Assembly (NCBI GenBank): GCA_003427395.1
Contig: BFEA01000179.1
Span: 895,047-959,046 of the forward strand
Direction of reading: 5' to 3'
Source: Chara braunii
Lineage: Eukaryota > Streptophyta > Charophyceae > Charales > Characeae
DNA: 64,000 nt
In this document: positions 32,389 through 45,137 of the stretch, piece after piece
How the letters are laid out: each line of letters starts with the position of its first letter
Numbering within the stretch: position 1 is the stretch's first letter
The notes under the pieces: generated by a model
What the model saw: only the letters and a program-made list of their open reading frames with translations
The model's database searches: none
What the model was told of the DNA's origin: nothing
Translations under genes and position numbers: made by a program

Positions 32389-34392
32389 CTAGGGGCGTAG
32401 ACGTGCAGAGCGTTGAAGGGATTCTCCCTTCTGTGCTGCCTCATATCTGAGGATAACAGACTTGGCGGTTTTCAGAAGTTCCTTGCGAGTAAACCAGCGA
32501 TCTTCAGTATGCGGCTGGTATAAGAACTTCACAAGGTACTCATCTGGACCTGTACCTGACTCATCCTCCACAGATTCCACCTCATATCCCTTGCCAGGAA
32601 TAGGGGGACCAAACTGAGGAGGCTTGTCTGGAAATGCATCAGCTGAAGTGAAGGGCAGCAGCTTAGATGCATGAAAGCAGAGTAGGTTTGCAGATGCAGA
32701 GGGACATCCACTGTATAGGATGGTCCAAATGGATCACCTCCCACGGTATCTAAGACCTGCCATGGACCCATGTTTTGTGGCAGCAGCTTAGGCGAAATAT
32801 CCTCCTCTGGCGACAGCTCGGAACTGAGTACCCACACTAGTCACCTGTGCGAATAGTAGAAGGACGTTTGTGCCTGTTAGCCTGCTGAATCATAGCCTTT
32901 TGAGCTTTCAGCAAGTTGGCACGAGCGCGCTCTATGTCCACACGGAGGAGTGTACAGACGTGTTATATACAAGCTGTGCACGACCCAAATGGAGATCTGT
33001 CCTGCTAATCTGGACTGATCACACGACGTAGCAACTGAAACAAAATCTGGTTCATCACTTCAGCCTGTCCATTGGCTTCAAGATGACGACCAGATGTCAT
33101 ATCCAGTCTGGAATGAAGGTAATCCCTGCAATAGGATTGCCACTCATTGCTGCAAAAACGAGGATCTCGGTCACTGACTATAGAGATGGGTGGTCCATGA
33201 TATGTGACCCACCTATCAGCAATGCCTCCAGGACGGCTGGAACGTGAGCCTCAACTGGTAAGGGGATGAACTCTGCATATTTGGAGAACCGATCCACGCA
33301 CACGATAACCTGACGCATACCACGAGGTGTGGTCCTAGCCAAGTCAGTAAAGTCAATAGACACTGACTGTGCGGGTGCCTCAGGGATGGGTAGTGGTTTG
33401 AGTAGGCCAAGGGGAGGTCGTCGTACTACCTTGTTCCTTTGGCATAACTCACAGGTTTCCACATAGTGCAGCATGTCACTCCTCATCTCCTTCCAGAAGA
33501 AGCGCTGCAACAGGGCGGCATACGATTTGAGGGCTCCAAAGTGACCACGAGCATCATAACACTGACATCAAAAGTGTTCTCAACTTGAGGTCTTGGGGAA
33601 TGCACAGGCGTTCCTCACCTCTGCTGCAAGTATACAGCAGGTCTGAAACCATAGGATACCCTAGTTCAGATGCAGGATCATCCTGGAGATTCCTCACGGT
33701 AGGCCCAAAAATCGCATCCTGGGCCAGCTACCGGGCAATGGTCTGACGAGTCCTCTCTCCAAATGAGTGAGTAAAGGGAATCTGAAAGAGAGCGCCAGGC
33801 CTACGAGAAAGGGCGTCTGCTACTCGATTGTAGCAGCCCTTCTTGTATCTCAGTTCAAAGTCAAACATGTCAATGAACTGGATATAGCGAGCAAGCTTGT
33901 CATTCAGTTCTCCCCCGGACTTCATCCACTGGAGGGTGGAATGATCTAAAAAGATCTTGAAGTGCCTGCCCAGGAGGAAGTGCTTCCAATGCTTGAGCGC
34001 TGACACAAGAGCATAAAGCTCTTTCTCATAGGTTGAGTCCTACAACTTCTTTGTTTTGATCTTCTTGCTCATGTATTCGATAGGCTGCAAACCATTCCCA
34101 GCATCCTGTTGAAGTACCGCCCCTACACCATACTGACTAGCATCAGTAGTAAGCACAAAAGGCAAGGTAGGGTCCGGTAATTTCAAAACAGGGGCACGAC
34201 TCAAGGTCTCCTTGAGGCGTGTGAAAGCCTCCTGACACTCTAATGTCCAAAGAAAGGAAGTGTCTTTCTTTGTGAGATCAGTCAAGGGAGCTGCGATAGA
34301 AGAGAAGTTCTGAATGAACTTCCTATAACAAGATGCAAGCCCCAAGAATGACCGGACATCACGAATGTTAGCAGGTCGCGGCAAGTCCTGAA
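32389..34392 (-). pseudogene. pol of element E (RT end to chromodomain)
   Basis: From high to low: the RT thumb/connection (RDVRSFLGLASCYRKF, 34330) and RNase H (TTDASQYGVGAVL; a stop at 34037-34039 just before YEKELYAL; LDHSTLQW; VADALSRR near 33800). Next is the zinc-finger end CELCQRNK (33430) and the integrase core start SVSIDFTDL, then a frameshift near 33180. The region with SDRD and the glutamate (about 32880-33180) is heavily mutated. The C-terminal domain (32529-32837) is frameshifted before the chromodomain-like end EYLVKFLYQPHTEDRWFTRK (32450-32560). Inactive. Confidence 0.82.
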
Positions 34393-34500
34393 CTTCAGAG
34401 ATATGGAGATGTCGTCAACTCAATGTCGCCCATACGGAGCTCCAAAAAGAGTCTCCCAATGCCTCTGTCCAGATATCGGTTAGAGTCCAAAATCACCAAG

Positions 34501-34501
<1 letters not shown>

Positions 34502-34574
<73 letters not shown>
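34502..34574 (+). repeat. TC microsatellite
   Basis: About 36 TC units, followed by GAA/GAAGAAG-rich DNA to about 34,690. Confidence 0.95.
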
Positions 34575-34577
<3 letters not shown>

Positions 34578-34689
34578 GAAGAAGAAGAAGGAGAAGAAGA
34601 AGAAGAAGATAAGGAAGAAGAATCAGAGGGAGGGAGGAGGAAGAGAAGTGATGGAGCTGGAGGGAGACGAAGAAGAAGAATCCTCTCGA

Positions 34690-35240
34690 AGTCTCTCAAA
34701 GGTGGAGCCAGATACTGACCAGCGTAAAGGTGTCTCCCTGGAGCTATGATGCAGGTGGAAGATGCCCGAAGACGAACAGGAGCTATGGCGCCAGGTAAAT
34801 CCGCAGGTGAGTCTCTCATAGTCTGGCCTCCGCCATCAACCTCCTACTCTACTACTCTGCCCATCTCCTCTGCCGAAGCTGCGCTGCCCAACATCATGTG
34901 GACCTCAACCTCTAACTCTGCGTCCACAAATGAGGCTGGCCCAACTATATATACTGTTGGGCCTACTGTTGTGTGGCCCAAAATGGAGTGAGCTTGGCGC
35001 CCAACCGGAAAGTTCTGAACTTGGTGCGCAGCCGAAAAGGAGTGAACTTTTCCAGTTTGGTACTTGTACTTTCCTTGTCCTGTGTTCTCCTGCACTTTGT
35101 GGCCTTCGCATGTTTGCATCATGGTTACACCGGACCCGAACCCGGACTCGGATACAGCGCGACGTCCGGCCTGACTGATATCGGGAAAAATCCGGGCATC
35201 CGAGAAAAACACTCGGAGGGCGAAAACAAGAATAGAATAT
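34690..35240. repeat. LTR-like stretch, minus orientation
   Basis: Holds GGAGCTATGGCGCCAGGTAAAT (34781), combining the shared LTR motif with a donor-like site, and a TATA-like ACTATATATACT at 34944. No partner copy or ends identified, so only tentatively an LTR. No gene. Confidence 0.35.
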
Positions 35241-36235
35241 TATGTGAGGATCTGAGTCCTCGGCAGGCCTAAAGGGGCCCCTGTTACAGATGAGCCCGCC
35301 CTAAGTGCAGGCGGGCCTAACAAATTTCAAGAGGCCCATTTTTGGGAATTTCGTATTTGGGGTCCAGGCAGTTTTGACGCGCCAGTTGGTTGAGGGAAAC
35401 ACAGGCCGAGAAGCAAAAATAATCCACGGCCTTCCAGGCCTTTTTGGGAAAGGCAGGCCCTGGACAAGTTTTGCAGCCTCATAAACAGACAGTTGGGAAG
35501 CGCAACTGAACGAGGCCCAGAAGCTGCGACAGAGGCACAACATCTTGGGGCCTAACGGAAGCTTATGGGCAGAGGCCCAGGGCAGTCAAGCCACCGAGAG
35601 CAGGCAGGCTCTTTCCATATAGGAAAGAACTCGCTGCCTGGGCTGGCATTCAGGCACTTGCGAAGTGATGCGACAGCGCTGCTGGAGCAATTGCTCGCGG
35701 GCTGCTGAGCGCTAAGGGCCGCACGTGCGGTCGTGCGGGAAGCAGGGCGCTGCTGAGGGCAGTGCCATAGCCCAGCCTCTATAGCTGGATGGGCTTGCAC
35801 ATACAGTGAGGTGCAGAGGTGGTCTTCGGGTGTACAGAGGGAAGACGTGGATGTAAGTCAGGGGAGAGAGAGAAGGCTGATGATGATGATGATGTGAGGG
35901 CACATACCTGGTATTGGCGATGGTCTGCATCGGGCGACATCTTCAAGTACTTCGTTGGTCGCTGACGTCAACAGTTGCATTGTCAATTAGTAGGCAGACA
36001 GTAGCTGTGCAGGAAGTAGGCTGGGCGCCGAGCGCCAAGAAGGGAGAAGAGACTGGACTCTTATGTTGGTGGTGGCGAGAGCATGCTCTCATTGACATTG
36101 GTTTTCAATGTTACGAATCTCCATTGGTGTTATATTGGTGCAATGCTGCTTTCTGGACACTGAGATACTATCTGGCTTTCAATGTCATTGTGCATTCTGG
36201 ATATTTTCATCTCGTTGTTGCTCATTTTCCTTGCA
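35241..36235 (+). repeat. Isolated LTR of the C/F/G family
   Basis: Begins near TATGTGAGGATCTGAGTCC and ends TTTTCCTTGCA at 36235. Along the way it matches the C and F LTRs (GCCCGCCCTAAGTG, GCGCCAGTTGGTTG, GCCATAGCCCAGCCT). No primer site or gag follows. Five-base flanks are not a clean duplication, so solo LTR versus fragment is open. Confidence 0.7.
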
Positions 36236-36689
36236 ATTAGGGACCACACTAGAAAAATTGGAGAACCTTGAGATGGCGATTAGAGGCCTGTGAGATTGCT
36301 AGGAACTCTCCCCCGCACCTCGCCCTTCTTGGGATCCCCCTGCTACGTGACTGGTTGCTGCTAGTAAGCTTCCCGATCAGCAGGGGAATCCCTGAGGAAG
36401 AGCCAGGGTCTGGAGAGGGGCGTGGTTTGTAGCAGTCCCCCCCTTGGGCAGGTGGCTAGGGCTGCAAGGGTGAAGACGTTTCTCTAAGTTTTTTCTTCTC
36501 TCCCATTCTCTCTCCCCTCTCCCCCCCCCCCCCCTCCTCTCCTCTATGTTCTGGACACATGCTTGCCGGTGATAAGCATGCCCCCCAGAATAGAAGGGGC
36601 TGTGTTTTGTTGGAAAAAAAACAAAAAAAATAAGGTTTACAGACGGGAGTGAACTGGGCCATACCTACCTCAAGGCAGTATCCAGCATG

Positions 36690-36754
<65 letters not shown>

Positions 36755-37042
36755 CTGCGTCTGTCTGCCTGTCAGTCTCTGTTACTTTTTGTCTGTCTGT
36801 TTGTCTGTTTCTCTCTCTCTCTCTCTCTCTCTAAGTCAGAATCAGTCTCAGCCCGGCCCTCTTTGGCTTTCTGAAAGGGCCAGAAAATAGTTAAAAAATC
36901 CCGAAACCATTTTCTAGGGGGATAGGCCTTGAACAACCAGAATTTTTATTTTTTTTAAATCCAGACCTACAGGACCGGGACGTCTGCCCGGACATCTAGA
37001 CGCGGACGGTCTGGAATGGGATCCAGGCATCCGGATCGTAAC
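36236..37042. other. Non-coding spacer with hairpin and CT tracts
   Basis: Contains an imperfect inverted repeat with arms 36306-36344 and 36379-36417, a C-run at 36520, and CT/GT microsatellites at 36695-36755 and 36811-36832. No gene seen. Confidence 0.5.
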
Positions 37043-38106
37043 TGCAATGAATCTCTTAGTTCAATCAACAGTGAGCGCACACAATCACACCACATGCATG
37101 TATGAGTTCACACGAATTTCACACTGGAGGTCAGAGAGATGAAGACCAGGTAGCACAACTTATAATTCCAACAAATTATCATAAGAGCAGCAAGAGTTCA
37201 AGTCACCAGCGCACATCAGCGCATACCAAAAAGGTAACCAGTATCCAACACAAAACTCTCAGGTAAGTATCTCTTCCTCACTGCTCTTCTCTCTTATGTA
37301 TCTCTTTCCCTCGCTGCTCTTCTCCCTAACCATGTCCTCACTGCGTCGTCTCTCCCTACATGCGTGCACACTCACTAACCTCTACTTCAAGGATCTACTC
37401 TGAATACACCCATTGCCAACTCTACTAACCCTCTGAAGTCTACTACTAACTACTAGCATTAACACCTTGCATTGGTGTAGCTATGGCTGCCTTCTCCCTA
37501 CCAGCGCTCTCTTCCTCTTTCTCTCTCTCTCTTATAGTGCAGCACTCTGGCTTCAGCGTTCTGCCCCTCACAATAACGCACAAGTGCACCAACACTTCCA
37601 CACTTCATGCGAATGAGCAATCTGCCCGACTGGGAGGCTGGCCAGTCCTTTTGTAGTCTTGGATTGCACTTCAACTCGTGCCAGCCTCTGCTTGTTGGGG
37701 CCTGACTGGTTTCGGTACCACATTCCCATGGCCTGTCTGCTTTCAAATGTCAAGGCCTGGAACCTTCCCGAATTTCCATAGGTCTGCTGCTGCTTGGGCC
37801 TTTGAGTCATGACTTTTCGATTTTAGCATATGGTTTTGAATGTGGATTGTGACTCCTGCCTCTGAGACACGACTCTTGCCTATGGAACTGCCCTTTCACT
37901 CATGGGATGTGACTCTTCAATATGACTTTTCGTTACGAGACATGACTTTTGCCCCTGAGATGTGACTTTTTGCTGGGTGCCTGTCGGACTGGACTGCTGA
38001 GGTACCCGACTGTGACCTTTCTAAATTTGACTAATTTGACCTTTCTTGGCCAGGGCCTCTGACCCTGAGACCCGAATTTGGGGCCTATATCATGGAAGGC
38101 CTTTCA
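37043..38106 (-). repeat. 3' LTR of element D
   Basis: 1,064 bp, TG at 37043 and CA at 38106; related to the B LTR (18765-19806). It has AGCTATGGCTGCC at 37477 and the degenerate GTGACTTTTGCC units (37840-37970). On the element strand it is preceded by CTCGGAGGACCTCC and GGCCGGCGAGAG. Confidence 0.87.
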
Positions 38107-38167
38107 CTCTCGCCGGCCTAATTTGGAGGTCCTCCGAGAAAATTACCAATTTTATCTATCTATTATG

Positions 38168-40707
38168 TTAACTCCTTTTAGCTTTTTCGTAATAGGACAC
38201 AATATGCGGAGCCGTCTCAATTAGCTCATTTCTTATAAACCAGCGATCTTTTGACTGTTCTTGATAGGCAAATCTAACCTTATATTGTCGTTGTGGTCTA
38301 CCCATGCGCCCAGATCTGTAAGCATCTTCCCCAACAATCTTATCCACATCATACTTACCATCCATATCAGGGGGAATAACAGATCTGCGTGTCGGAAACA
38401 TGTCGTTACTTACACAAGGGAGTAACTTTGATGAATGAAACACCGGATACGTGTGCAAGTGTGGAGGAATTTCAACAACATACGAGGGACCATCCACATC
38501 ACCGATGACATCCAGAATCTGCCATGGACCTCTATAGGCAGGTAACAACTTCTGGGATATGTTCTCCTCAGGGAGAAACTCTTTTGACTTCACCCAGACC
38601 AAATCTCCTACAGCAAATTGCGAGGGTCTGCGGTGCTTATTAGCCTGTCCGATCATTTGATGCTGTGCTTTACTAATATTTTCTTTAATTTTTTCCAAAT
38701 CTTTCTGATATTGAACAGCAAATTCCCTAGTCCCCGGCGGAGGTCTTTGTACTTGATCAGGGTTCAGACAGTCAATGGGTCTACGAGGGCGCCACCCAAG
38801 ATGTAGTTCAGTAGGCATTCTTGATGTAGCTAGATGCACACAATTATTATAGGCACTTGCAACTTTTGGCAGATGTTCATCCCAGTCAATCTAACCTGGC
38901 CGAATGTACATACGCAGCACTTGCTGCAGCAACTTATTCATTTGTTCAGTCTGTCCATTCGTCTCAGGGTGTCTACTTGAAGACATAGTTAGTTTGGACC
39001 CATACACCTTCATCAGTTGCTGCCACTGCTCACCCGTGCACCGCGTATCCCGATCACTTACGATAGTTAAGGGATGCCCAAAATCTTTCACCCAATTATT
39101 AAAGAATTCCCTAATCACCACATCAACTTTCACTTCTGCAGAAAGTGGCACAAATACAACAAACTTACTAAACCTGTCCACTATAACCATAACTTGACTT
39201 TTTCCATTTCTACTTCTTATTTTGGTGTCCATGACGTGACTAGATACAAAGTCTCCAGAACCTGACGGAATAGGCAGAGGCTTGAGTAAACCAAGGGGAG
39301 GTAGTGTGAAACTCTTGTTCCGCTGACAAACTTGGCAGCCTCGCACATAAGCGATACAGTCATGTTTCATTCCAGTTCATGTGTACGAACGCAGGAGGTT
39401 AGAATATGTCTCCCTCCAACCGAAATGTCCCTCAGTGTCATGACATTCCCCTAGGATCAAACTTCTAATGTCTTCATTGTTTGGAATACACAATCTGTCA
39501 TGCACATCCGTCTTTTCAAACAAAAGTCCTTGAGTCACTCTATAATCTGAAACTTCATGAGGTGCCTCTTGTACTTTCTTTATCAGCAGCATATGCAGTC
39601 CTAACTTTCTCTTGCACTTCAGTGCCTACATCCAAATGTGTCACAATGGCACTGAAAAAGTCACATCTCCTACTCAATGCATCAGCGACAACGTTATACT
39701 TCCCTTTTACTGGCTTCAGTTCAAAGTCAAACTAATCAATCTCCCCAGCCCACCTAGTCAGTTTAGGTGTCATCCGAGCCTGGGTTTTTAGCCATCGAAG
39801 TGTCTCCTGATCCGAGTAAACTTTAAAGTGGCGTCCTAGCAGATAATGTCACCAATGATTCAATGCTTCCCTCAGAGCGAACAATTCTCTCTCATACGTA
39901 GAAGCGGCGACCTTTTCGCTAGGCAGTCTATAGGACATGAATTCCACAGGTCTGTACCCATTTCCATCGTCTTGTTGGAGTACAGCACCAATCCCGTATT
40001 GACTGGCGTCAGTGGTTACGATAAAGGGTAGAGATGGATCCGCAACTTTCAAGATCGGGAAATTAATCAAACATTTCTTTAAACGCTTGAAGAACGCAAT
40101 ACAATCCTGATCCCATTTCCAGATAGTTTCTTTCTTTAACAATCTGCGCAACGGGGCAGCAATTACCGTAAAGTTTCGAACGAACTTGCGATAATAGTTG
40201 GCCAGACCAAGAAATGAGAGCAGCTTCGTCAACGTGCGCGGGTTAGGCCAATCTCTAATGGCTGCAATCTTAGCGTTTTCCAGCTTAATTCCACCACCAT
40301 CTACCATATGTCCCACGTAAAGGACCTGAGGCTTAGCCCACTCACACTTCTTCGGGCTAATCTTAAATTTTGCCTCTCGCAATCTCTTAAGCACAACTCG
40401 AAGGTGCTCCTCATGCTCTTTCAGACTCTTACTAAAAGGCAATATATCATCTAAATAAACAACAACAAACTTATCGAGCCAATCACGAAACAACTCATTC
40501 ATACATCTCTTGAAGGTTGCAAGGACATTAGTCAAGCCAAACAACATCACCACAAACTCATAGTGGCCATATCTCGTTCGGAAAGCCGTTTTGTGTTGAT
40601 CCTTGGGCAATACCTCAATCTAATGGTAACCCGACTTCAAATCAATTTTGGAAAATATTTGCAACCCTGAATTCTATCCAGGAGATCATCTATTCGTGGT
40701 AACCGAG
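38168..40707 (-). pseudogene. pol of element D (RT to chromodomain)
   Basis: RT from about 40700 with an intact YLDD at 40446-40457. RNase H has TTDASQYGIGAVL (about 39990-40030) and ERELFALREAL, with a few breaks at 39600-39850. The integrase zinc finger (39420-39500) is followed by CQVCQRNK. In the core (38891-39370) the first catalytic aspartate is replaced by histidine (39236-39238, VSSHVMD), while SDRD and NGQTEQMN are kept. A TAG near 38895 precedes the intact 223-codon C-terminal frame (38168-38839), which ends in YDVDKIVGEDAY and a divergent chromodomain-like strand RWFIRNELIETAP. RT starts inside the domain, so the protein is incomplete. Confidence 0.88.
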
Positions 40708-41180
40708 TTGGTTCCTGTTGTTCCGCAACAACGATGGTCGTCGTCCACGTCAGCAGCGTAATCGCCATCATCACGAAGGTCGATCATTGTCATCATCGCT
40801 GATGAAGGAGGTAGCCGCGCGCCAAGAGGAGGAGAGGATCGCCACCTGCCACGTCAGGAATTGCACGTTGTGTGCCCGTTGCCATATCGCGCGCCTGTTA
40901 TAAGATTGCGCGCCACATCAGCACACGCGTGCGCTGCTGCACACTAGCAGCCCATCGCGTGTTGTTGCCATCGCGATGTCGGGTTGAAGTCCGCCATCGC
41001 TGCATCGTTGGGAGAGACCCACCGCGAAGAAAATGGCGGTCATGTCGAAGAAGACCGCCAAACGGAAGAGCGTCGTTCAACGTAGGACACGGCTATCGTG
41101 AAGAAGAAGCCCGACGCCAAGCAAAGAAGGGCGAACATATCCGCCGAGCCGAGGAGGAGAGCGACGACGACAAAAGAGGA

Positions 41181-41272
<92 letters not shown>

Positions 41273-41306
41273 GCCGTCTACGTACTTGCTGCGTGGGAGA
41301 TAGCGG

Positions 41307-41358
<52 letters not shown>

Positions 41359-42186
41359 GCCGTTCAACCTTGAAGCAGAAAGTGGCGGCCATAGCCGATG
41401 GAGCTCGGACTTGACGGAGAAGAAGACCGAAGTGACGAAGAAGAGAGAGGAGGAAGAAGGAGGGAGGAGAGACGAAAGAGGCAAAGGAAGTCGTAACCAA
41501 GGTGGATGAAGAATAAGGAAGAAAGGGGGAAGAGAGAGAGAGAGGTTGGCGAAGGAGAAGGGTCAGCAACCATAGCTGGAGGTCAAAGAAGTTGACCGGC
41601 GACGTTGACCGAAGCGTTGACCAAGTTGACCGAAAAGTTGGAGTCGATATAATCTTGCCAAGCCTTATGCCTACCCCCTCGCCCTGTGGATGTGCATTAC
41701 CCCTTGGTACTTGCTGAGTCCATCTGTCTCTTTTTTCTGCATCGAGTCACTTCTATCCAGGTGATAGGACTCTGTGCATGTGGTCAATAGAGCTATGGTG
41801 ACCAAACCTGCACGGGCTGAGTACGGCTAAAGGCCATGTTTGACGACGGACACGTCCCGGGGACAAGACCCCCAAGGACCAGTACAGACCGGCGGGCTGC
41901 TCAGTGTGGCATCGTAGGCCAAAAATCTAAGTTGTAGGTTGTATATCCAGCTGTCTAAGTATTGAGAGGACTTCGCTGATCACATCGACCTGACTGCGAC
42001 GGTAAAGAATTCCTGAGGAGTTATGGGGGATCTCCTTAAATGCCTCTTGATCAGCAGTAGAGTCCTGTAGCAACGGCTGTAGGAATAGTTGTAGTTTAGA
42101 GTAGAGTCAGTCAGTCAGTCAGTCTGTGAGTGGAAAAGTGTAAGTGGTGAGGAGTGGAACTGTCATTTGGTTGTGCACCTTTCACC
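40708..42186 (+). other. LTR-like region and leader of element I
   Basis: Between the broken end of D and the gag of I. It contains GA microsatellites at 41186-41266 and 41309-41352, the plus-sense motif GGCGGCCATAGCCGATGG at 41385, and a possible degenerate primer site GATATAATCTTGCC near 41650. A leader block shared with element C follows at 42009-42053. I could not match it to the 3' LTR of I, so the 5' LTR is unconfirmed. Confidence 0.45.
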
Positions 42187-44112
42187 ATGGTGACCACACG
42201 AGCAGCCACTAGCACCACCCCATATAGCAAGGCTCAAGAAGAGCAAGCCGCCGCCCTGCTGAAAGAGAGGAAAGAAAAGATGGAGGAGCAGCAGCTCATT
42301 TAGCGGGCAAAGATGTTGGCCTTGATGGAGGAGCAGAAGGCCAAACAAAGACAAATGAAGGAGGAATTGGAGAAGTGGAAAAAGGTGCAGGAGGAGGAGA
42401 AGGTGGTGGTTGTAGAGGCAGAAGCAGAAGCAGAGAAAGAAGACGAAGAAGAAGTGGAGCCCCTACAGAGAAATGTAAGAGGAGAAGAAAGAGGGGAGTT
42501 CAGTAGAGCGCGAGAAACAGAGGCGAAGATAAAGAAGATGGTGAATGAGTGGGTGGCCAATCTGGCCCTGGGGGAGGAAGAAGAAGCATCTTTGCTTGTC
42601 CCTCAAGCAGAGAGGGAGGCGTTCGCAAACAAGTTGGAAGCAGAAGGGAATCCCTTGCGCCGACATACCATTGAGGAGAAGTTAGAGTGGAAGTTGCGCC
42701 TTACAAGGGAAAGGAGGAGGTGATTGGAAGTGACCGAGACAATGGAAAGAGAGTTACAGGCCGTTGAAGAGCAACGGGGGCAATTGGCAGTGCAAGCAGA
42801 TCTCCAAAGGAAAGTGGAGATCTTATCTAAGAATATGGAGGTGATACTGGGGGCACAACAAGAACAGTTGCATTATTTAAGCGACCACGATATTGCCTTG
42901 AAGTCCATATGCGTAGGATTTAAAGATTTTGCAAAAGATATGATGATGTGTGTGGGCACTGAATTATGCGCTGCCATGGAAGGCACAAAGAGGTTTTGCT
43001 CAGGTGCCATCGAAGGTGCCAAGATAGCGGCCCCTAGAGAAGAGGAGGCACGACCACGAAGAGAGCGCGTTAAGGTTAAGTTCCCTGAGCCGTATGGGGG
43101 GAAGAAGGGGGAAGATTTTGACAATTGGGAAGCCAATATTAACTCCTACTTGCACTTGCAAGATATCGCCCCCGAGAACCAAGTTCTCGTGGCTTTCCAC
43201 GCTCCAAAAGAGGAAGCGGCTAGCTTTGCTAGGTCGCTCGCACGTGCCGCCAAATGCGAGAACGATATGGTCGTATACTCCGCTATCACCCATTTGAGTG
43301 AATTCCTGAAAGCCCTCCGCGAGCGATTTGCAGATGTCACTAGGGGCCTTAGGGCCTCATACAAATTGCAAATTGTTCACACACGACAGTGGAAGAGTGC
43401 TAGGGCACTCAAGGCCACCATGGACAAACTCGTCGCCATCCTTGGCCATGGGATCACTGAGCCCCAGTTGGTCCGACTATTCTATAGCACCATGCCCGAG
43501 ACTTTACACCGGCACTTCTTTGACAAGAAGCAACAGCCCAACATGACGTATGACACGCTTGGTAGGGAAGTTGTTGCTTTCGAGGCCTAGTCCATGCCAG
43601 TTACCACTTTTTGGCACAAGGACCTCGCCAAAGGTAAAAAGTGGAAGGGCCAGACCATCTCAAGCCAAGTAAAGGCCAAAGATCAGCTTATTCTTACTTT
43701 AGATGAAGGTGCTATGGATGAGGTCTCTTATAGTGAGATTGAGTGGGGCCTCGACGAGGAGGACAGTAGTGAGGGTCAGGGGAGGACCTACGCTGCTATC
43801 GTGGTCGGAGGGAGGCCGCAAGGAAGAGGATGAGGTCGGGGCCAAGGGGGCCAGGCCTCTAGTGGTCGAGGACAGGGCGGCCAGGGGGTTGGCGGCAGAG
43901 AAAACCGCCCAGAGGGAGGAAGGGGCCAACGTCCCCTGTCAAACCGTCTGCGTTCTAATCGGTCACCACCCAGAAGGGGGGAATGGCACCCTGGTCTGCC
44001 TCAGGGCAGGCCGTGGGAATCGCTAGGCCTGGAACAAACTGTTTGGCAAAGGAGGATAGACACGGGTCAGTAAATTTATTGCGGTGACCCTCGACACATT
44101 ATAAAACATTGC
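42187..44112 (+). pseudogene. gag of element I
   Basis: One continuous frame from ATG at 42187 for 1.6 kb, broken only by four stops: TAG 42301, TGA 42721, TAG 43588, TGA 43831. It encodes a K/E-rich coiled coil, a linker, and capsid (KVKFPEPYGGKKGEDFDNW at about 43072, through 43587). Then a frameshifted Gly/Arg/Gln-rich tail and a zinc knuckle (44071-44112) whose first cysteine codon is TAA (*IYCGDPRHIIKHC). Its order is the same as gag of A and B. The absence of frameshifts over the capsid suggests decay mainly by point mutation. Confidence 0.85.
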
Positions 44113-44345
44113 CCAAAATATAGGGATGTCCGGTGAGCTGCTGCAGAGTCAGCAAAAGGCAACCGTCGGTAGGGGTAGCAACTGCCCTTACCCCTAGGCC
44201 ATGTGGAGATGTGTGTGCACCAAGTAAAAACTCCCAACCCACATGTGTCTATGGCAGAGGTTGCTGGCCAGCGTCTAATTAGTTGTCCAGAGACTGCTCG
44301 TGTTAGAGTATCTCTAGGTGCTTCCCCCACAGGCTGACAAAAGAG

Positions 44346-44514
44346 TTGAAGGAGCGGATGCCAGCCTGGGCCAAGATGAAGACAGAGGCAAAAGGGCAGC
44401 TAGTGTTCGTGGATGTAGAAATTTTTAGAAGCAGAGTAGGGGCGCTTATAGATAGTGGGGCCACCCGCAGCAATATAAATCGCAAAGCGCTGAAGAAGCT
44501 AAAGCTCAACTTAA
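44346..44514 (+). pseudogene. protease of element I, first part
   Basis: Aspartic protease start with GALIDSGATRSN; the active-site Asp is at about 44451. The frame is interrupted after LKLNL by the TTAA-flanked element and resumes at 45142 as KVQKLAEPIVRILADN. Confidence 0.8.
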
Positions 44515-45137
44515 ACCACCAACACTTCCTAAAGTCGTGCCCGTTACTCTATTTTTTTCCGCAGCCGATAGTTGGGCCAAGTACTACCGTCTTCACCCGA
44601 AAATAACGCCCGGGCGTTGTGTACGAATATAACGCCCGTCGGGCGTTATATTCGTTTATAACGTCCGGGCGTTATATTCAATAAATTTGTGGTAACTTTG
44701 GTGAGACCCCAAAATTCCGGGAAAAACAATTCAGAAAATTCTGTGAAAAAAATATGTTGTCCAGGATTGCAATGCGACCAACTTTTGGCTGAGGGTCACT
44801 TCAGAATTCCCAATAAACTCGGAAATAGAAAATAAAAACAAAAAATCAAGCCGAAATATACCCCTCGGAAGTCAAGACCCCATTCAACCCTCTTCAAAAC
44901 CCATGTATACCCCCTTCCCCGCCCTTTAAAACCCATGTATACTACCTCTTCAAGGCACTCTGGCCATGGAACATTCAAATATAACGCCCGGGCGTTCTAT
45001 TCGAATATAACGCCCGGGCATTCTATTCGAAGGGGCGTTGTATTTGAAAAAAACTAACTAAAAACGAGAATCTCGCCTTTTTTGGGAAAGTTGAATATAA
45101 CGCCCGGGCGTTATTTTCGGGTGAAGACGGTAGTGGT
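44515..45137. mobile_element. TTAA-flanked palindrome-rich MITE
   Basis: A 623 bp insert in the protease region of element I. TTAA occurs at both edges (44511-44514, 45138-45141), and removing one copy plus the insert restores the protease frame. Outer ends are ACCAC and GTGGT. Long perfect inverted repeats of 36 bases (44583-44618 and 45099-45134) begin ACTACCGTCTTCACCCG. The 14-base perfect palindrome AACGCCCGGGCGTT or one-base variants recur at 44603, 44632, 44656, 44985, 45010 and 45099, usually inside GAATATAACG...GTTATATTC. No reading frame of note. A TTAA target is known for piggyBac-type elements; assignment to that superfamily is inference. Confidence 0.85.

Larger units (their letters stand above)
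31096..34392 (-). mobile_element. Ty3/gypsy chromovirus E, 5'-truncated
   Basis: Minus-strand element consisting of a 3' LTR (31096-32365) and pol from RT downward; homology stops at about 34392 inside RT. Its protein is clearly distinct from the A/B/D and C/F/G groups. A second copy of its LTR sits in element H (53689-54527). Confidence 0.85.
37043..40707 (-). mobile_element. Ty3/gypsy chromovirus D, 5'-truncated
   Basis: Minus-strand: 3' LTR (37043-38106) and pol from within RT (40707) to the chromodomain-like C-terminus (38168). Homology to B ends abruptly at 40707 within RT. Same family as B. Confidence 0.88.

Noticed and set aside
35231-36240. Solo LTR with AATAG/ATTAG target duplication
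   Set aside because: One mismatch in five and an uncertain LTR start; not enough to call a clean solo LTR.
40718-41303. Arg-rich frames near 41,000
   Set aside because: No homology; overlap with a GA microsatellite and LTR-like DNA.
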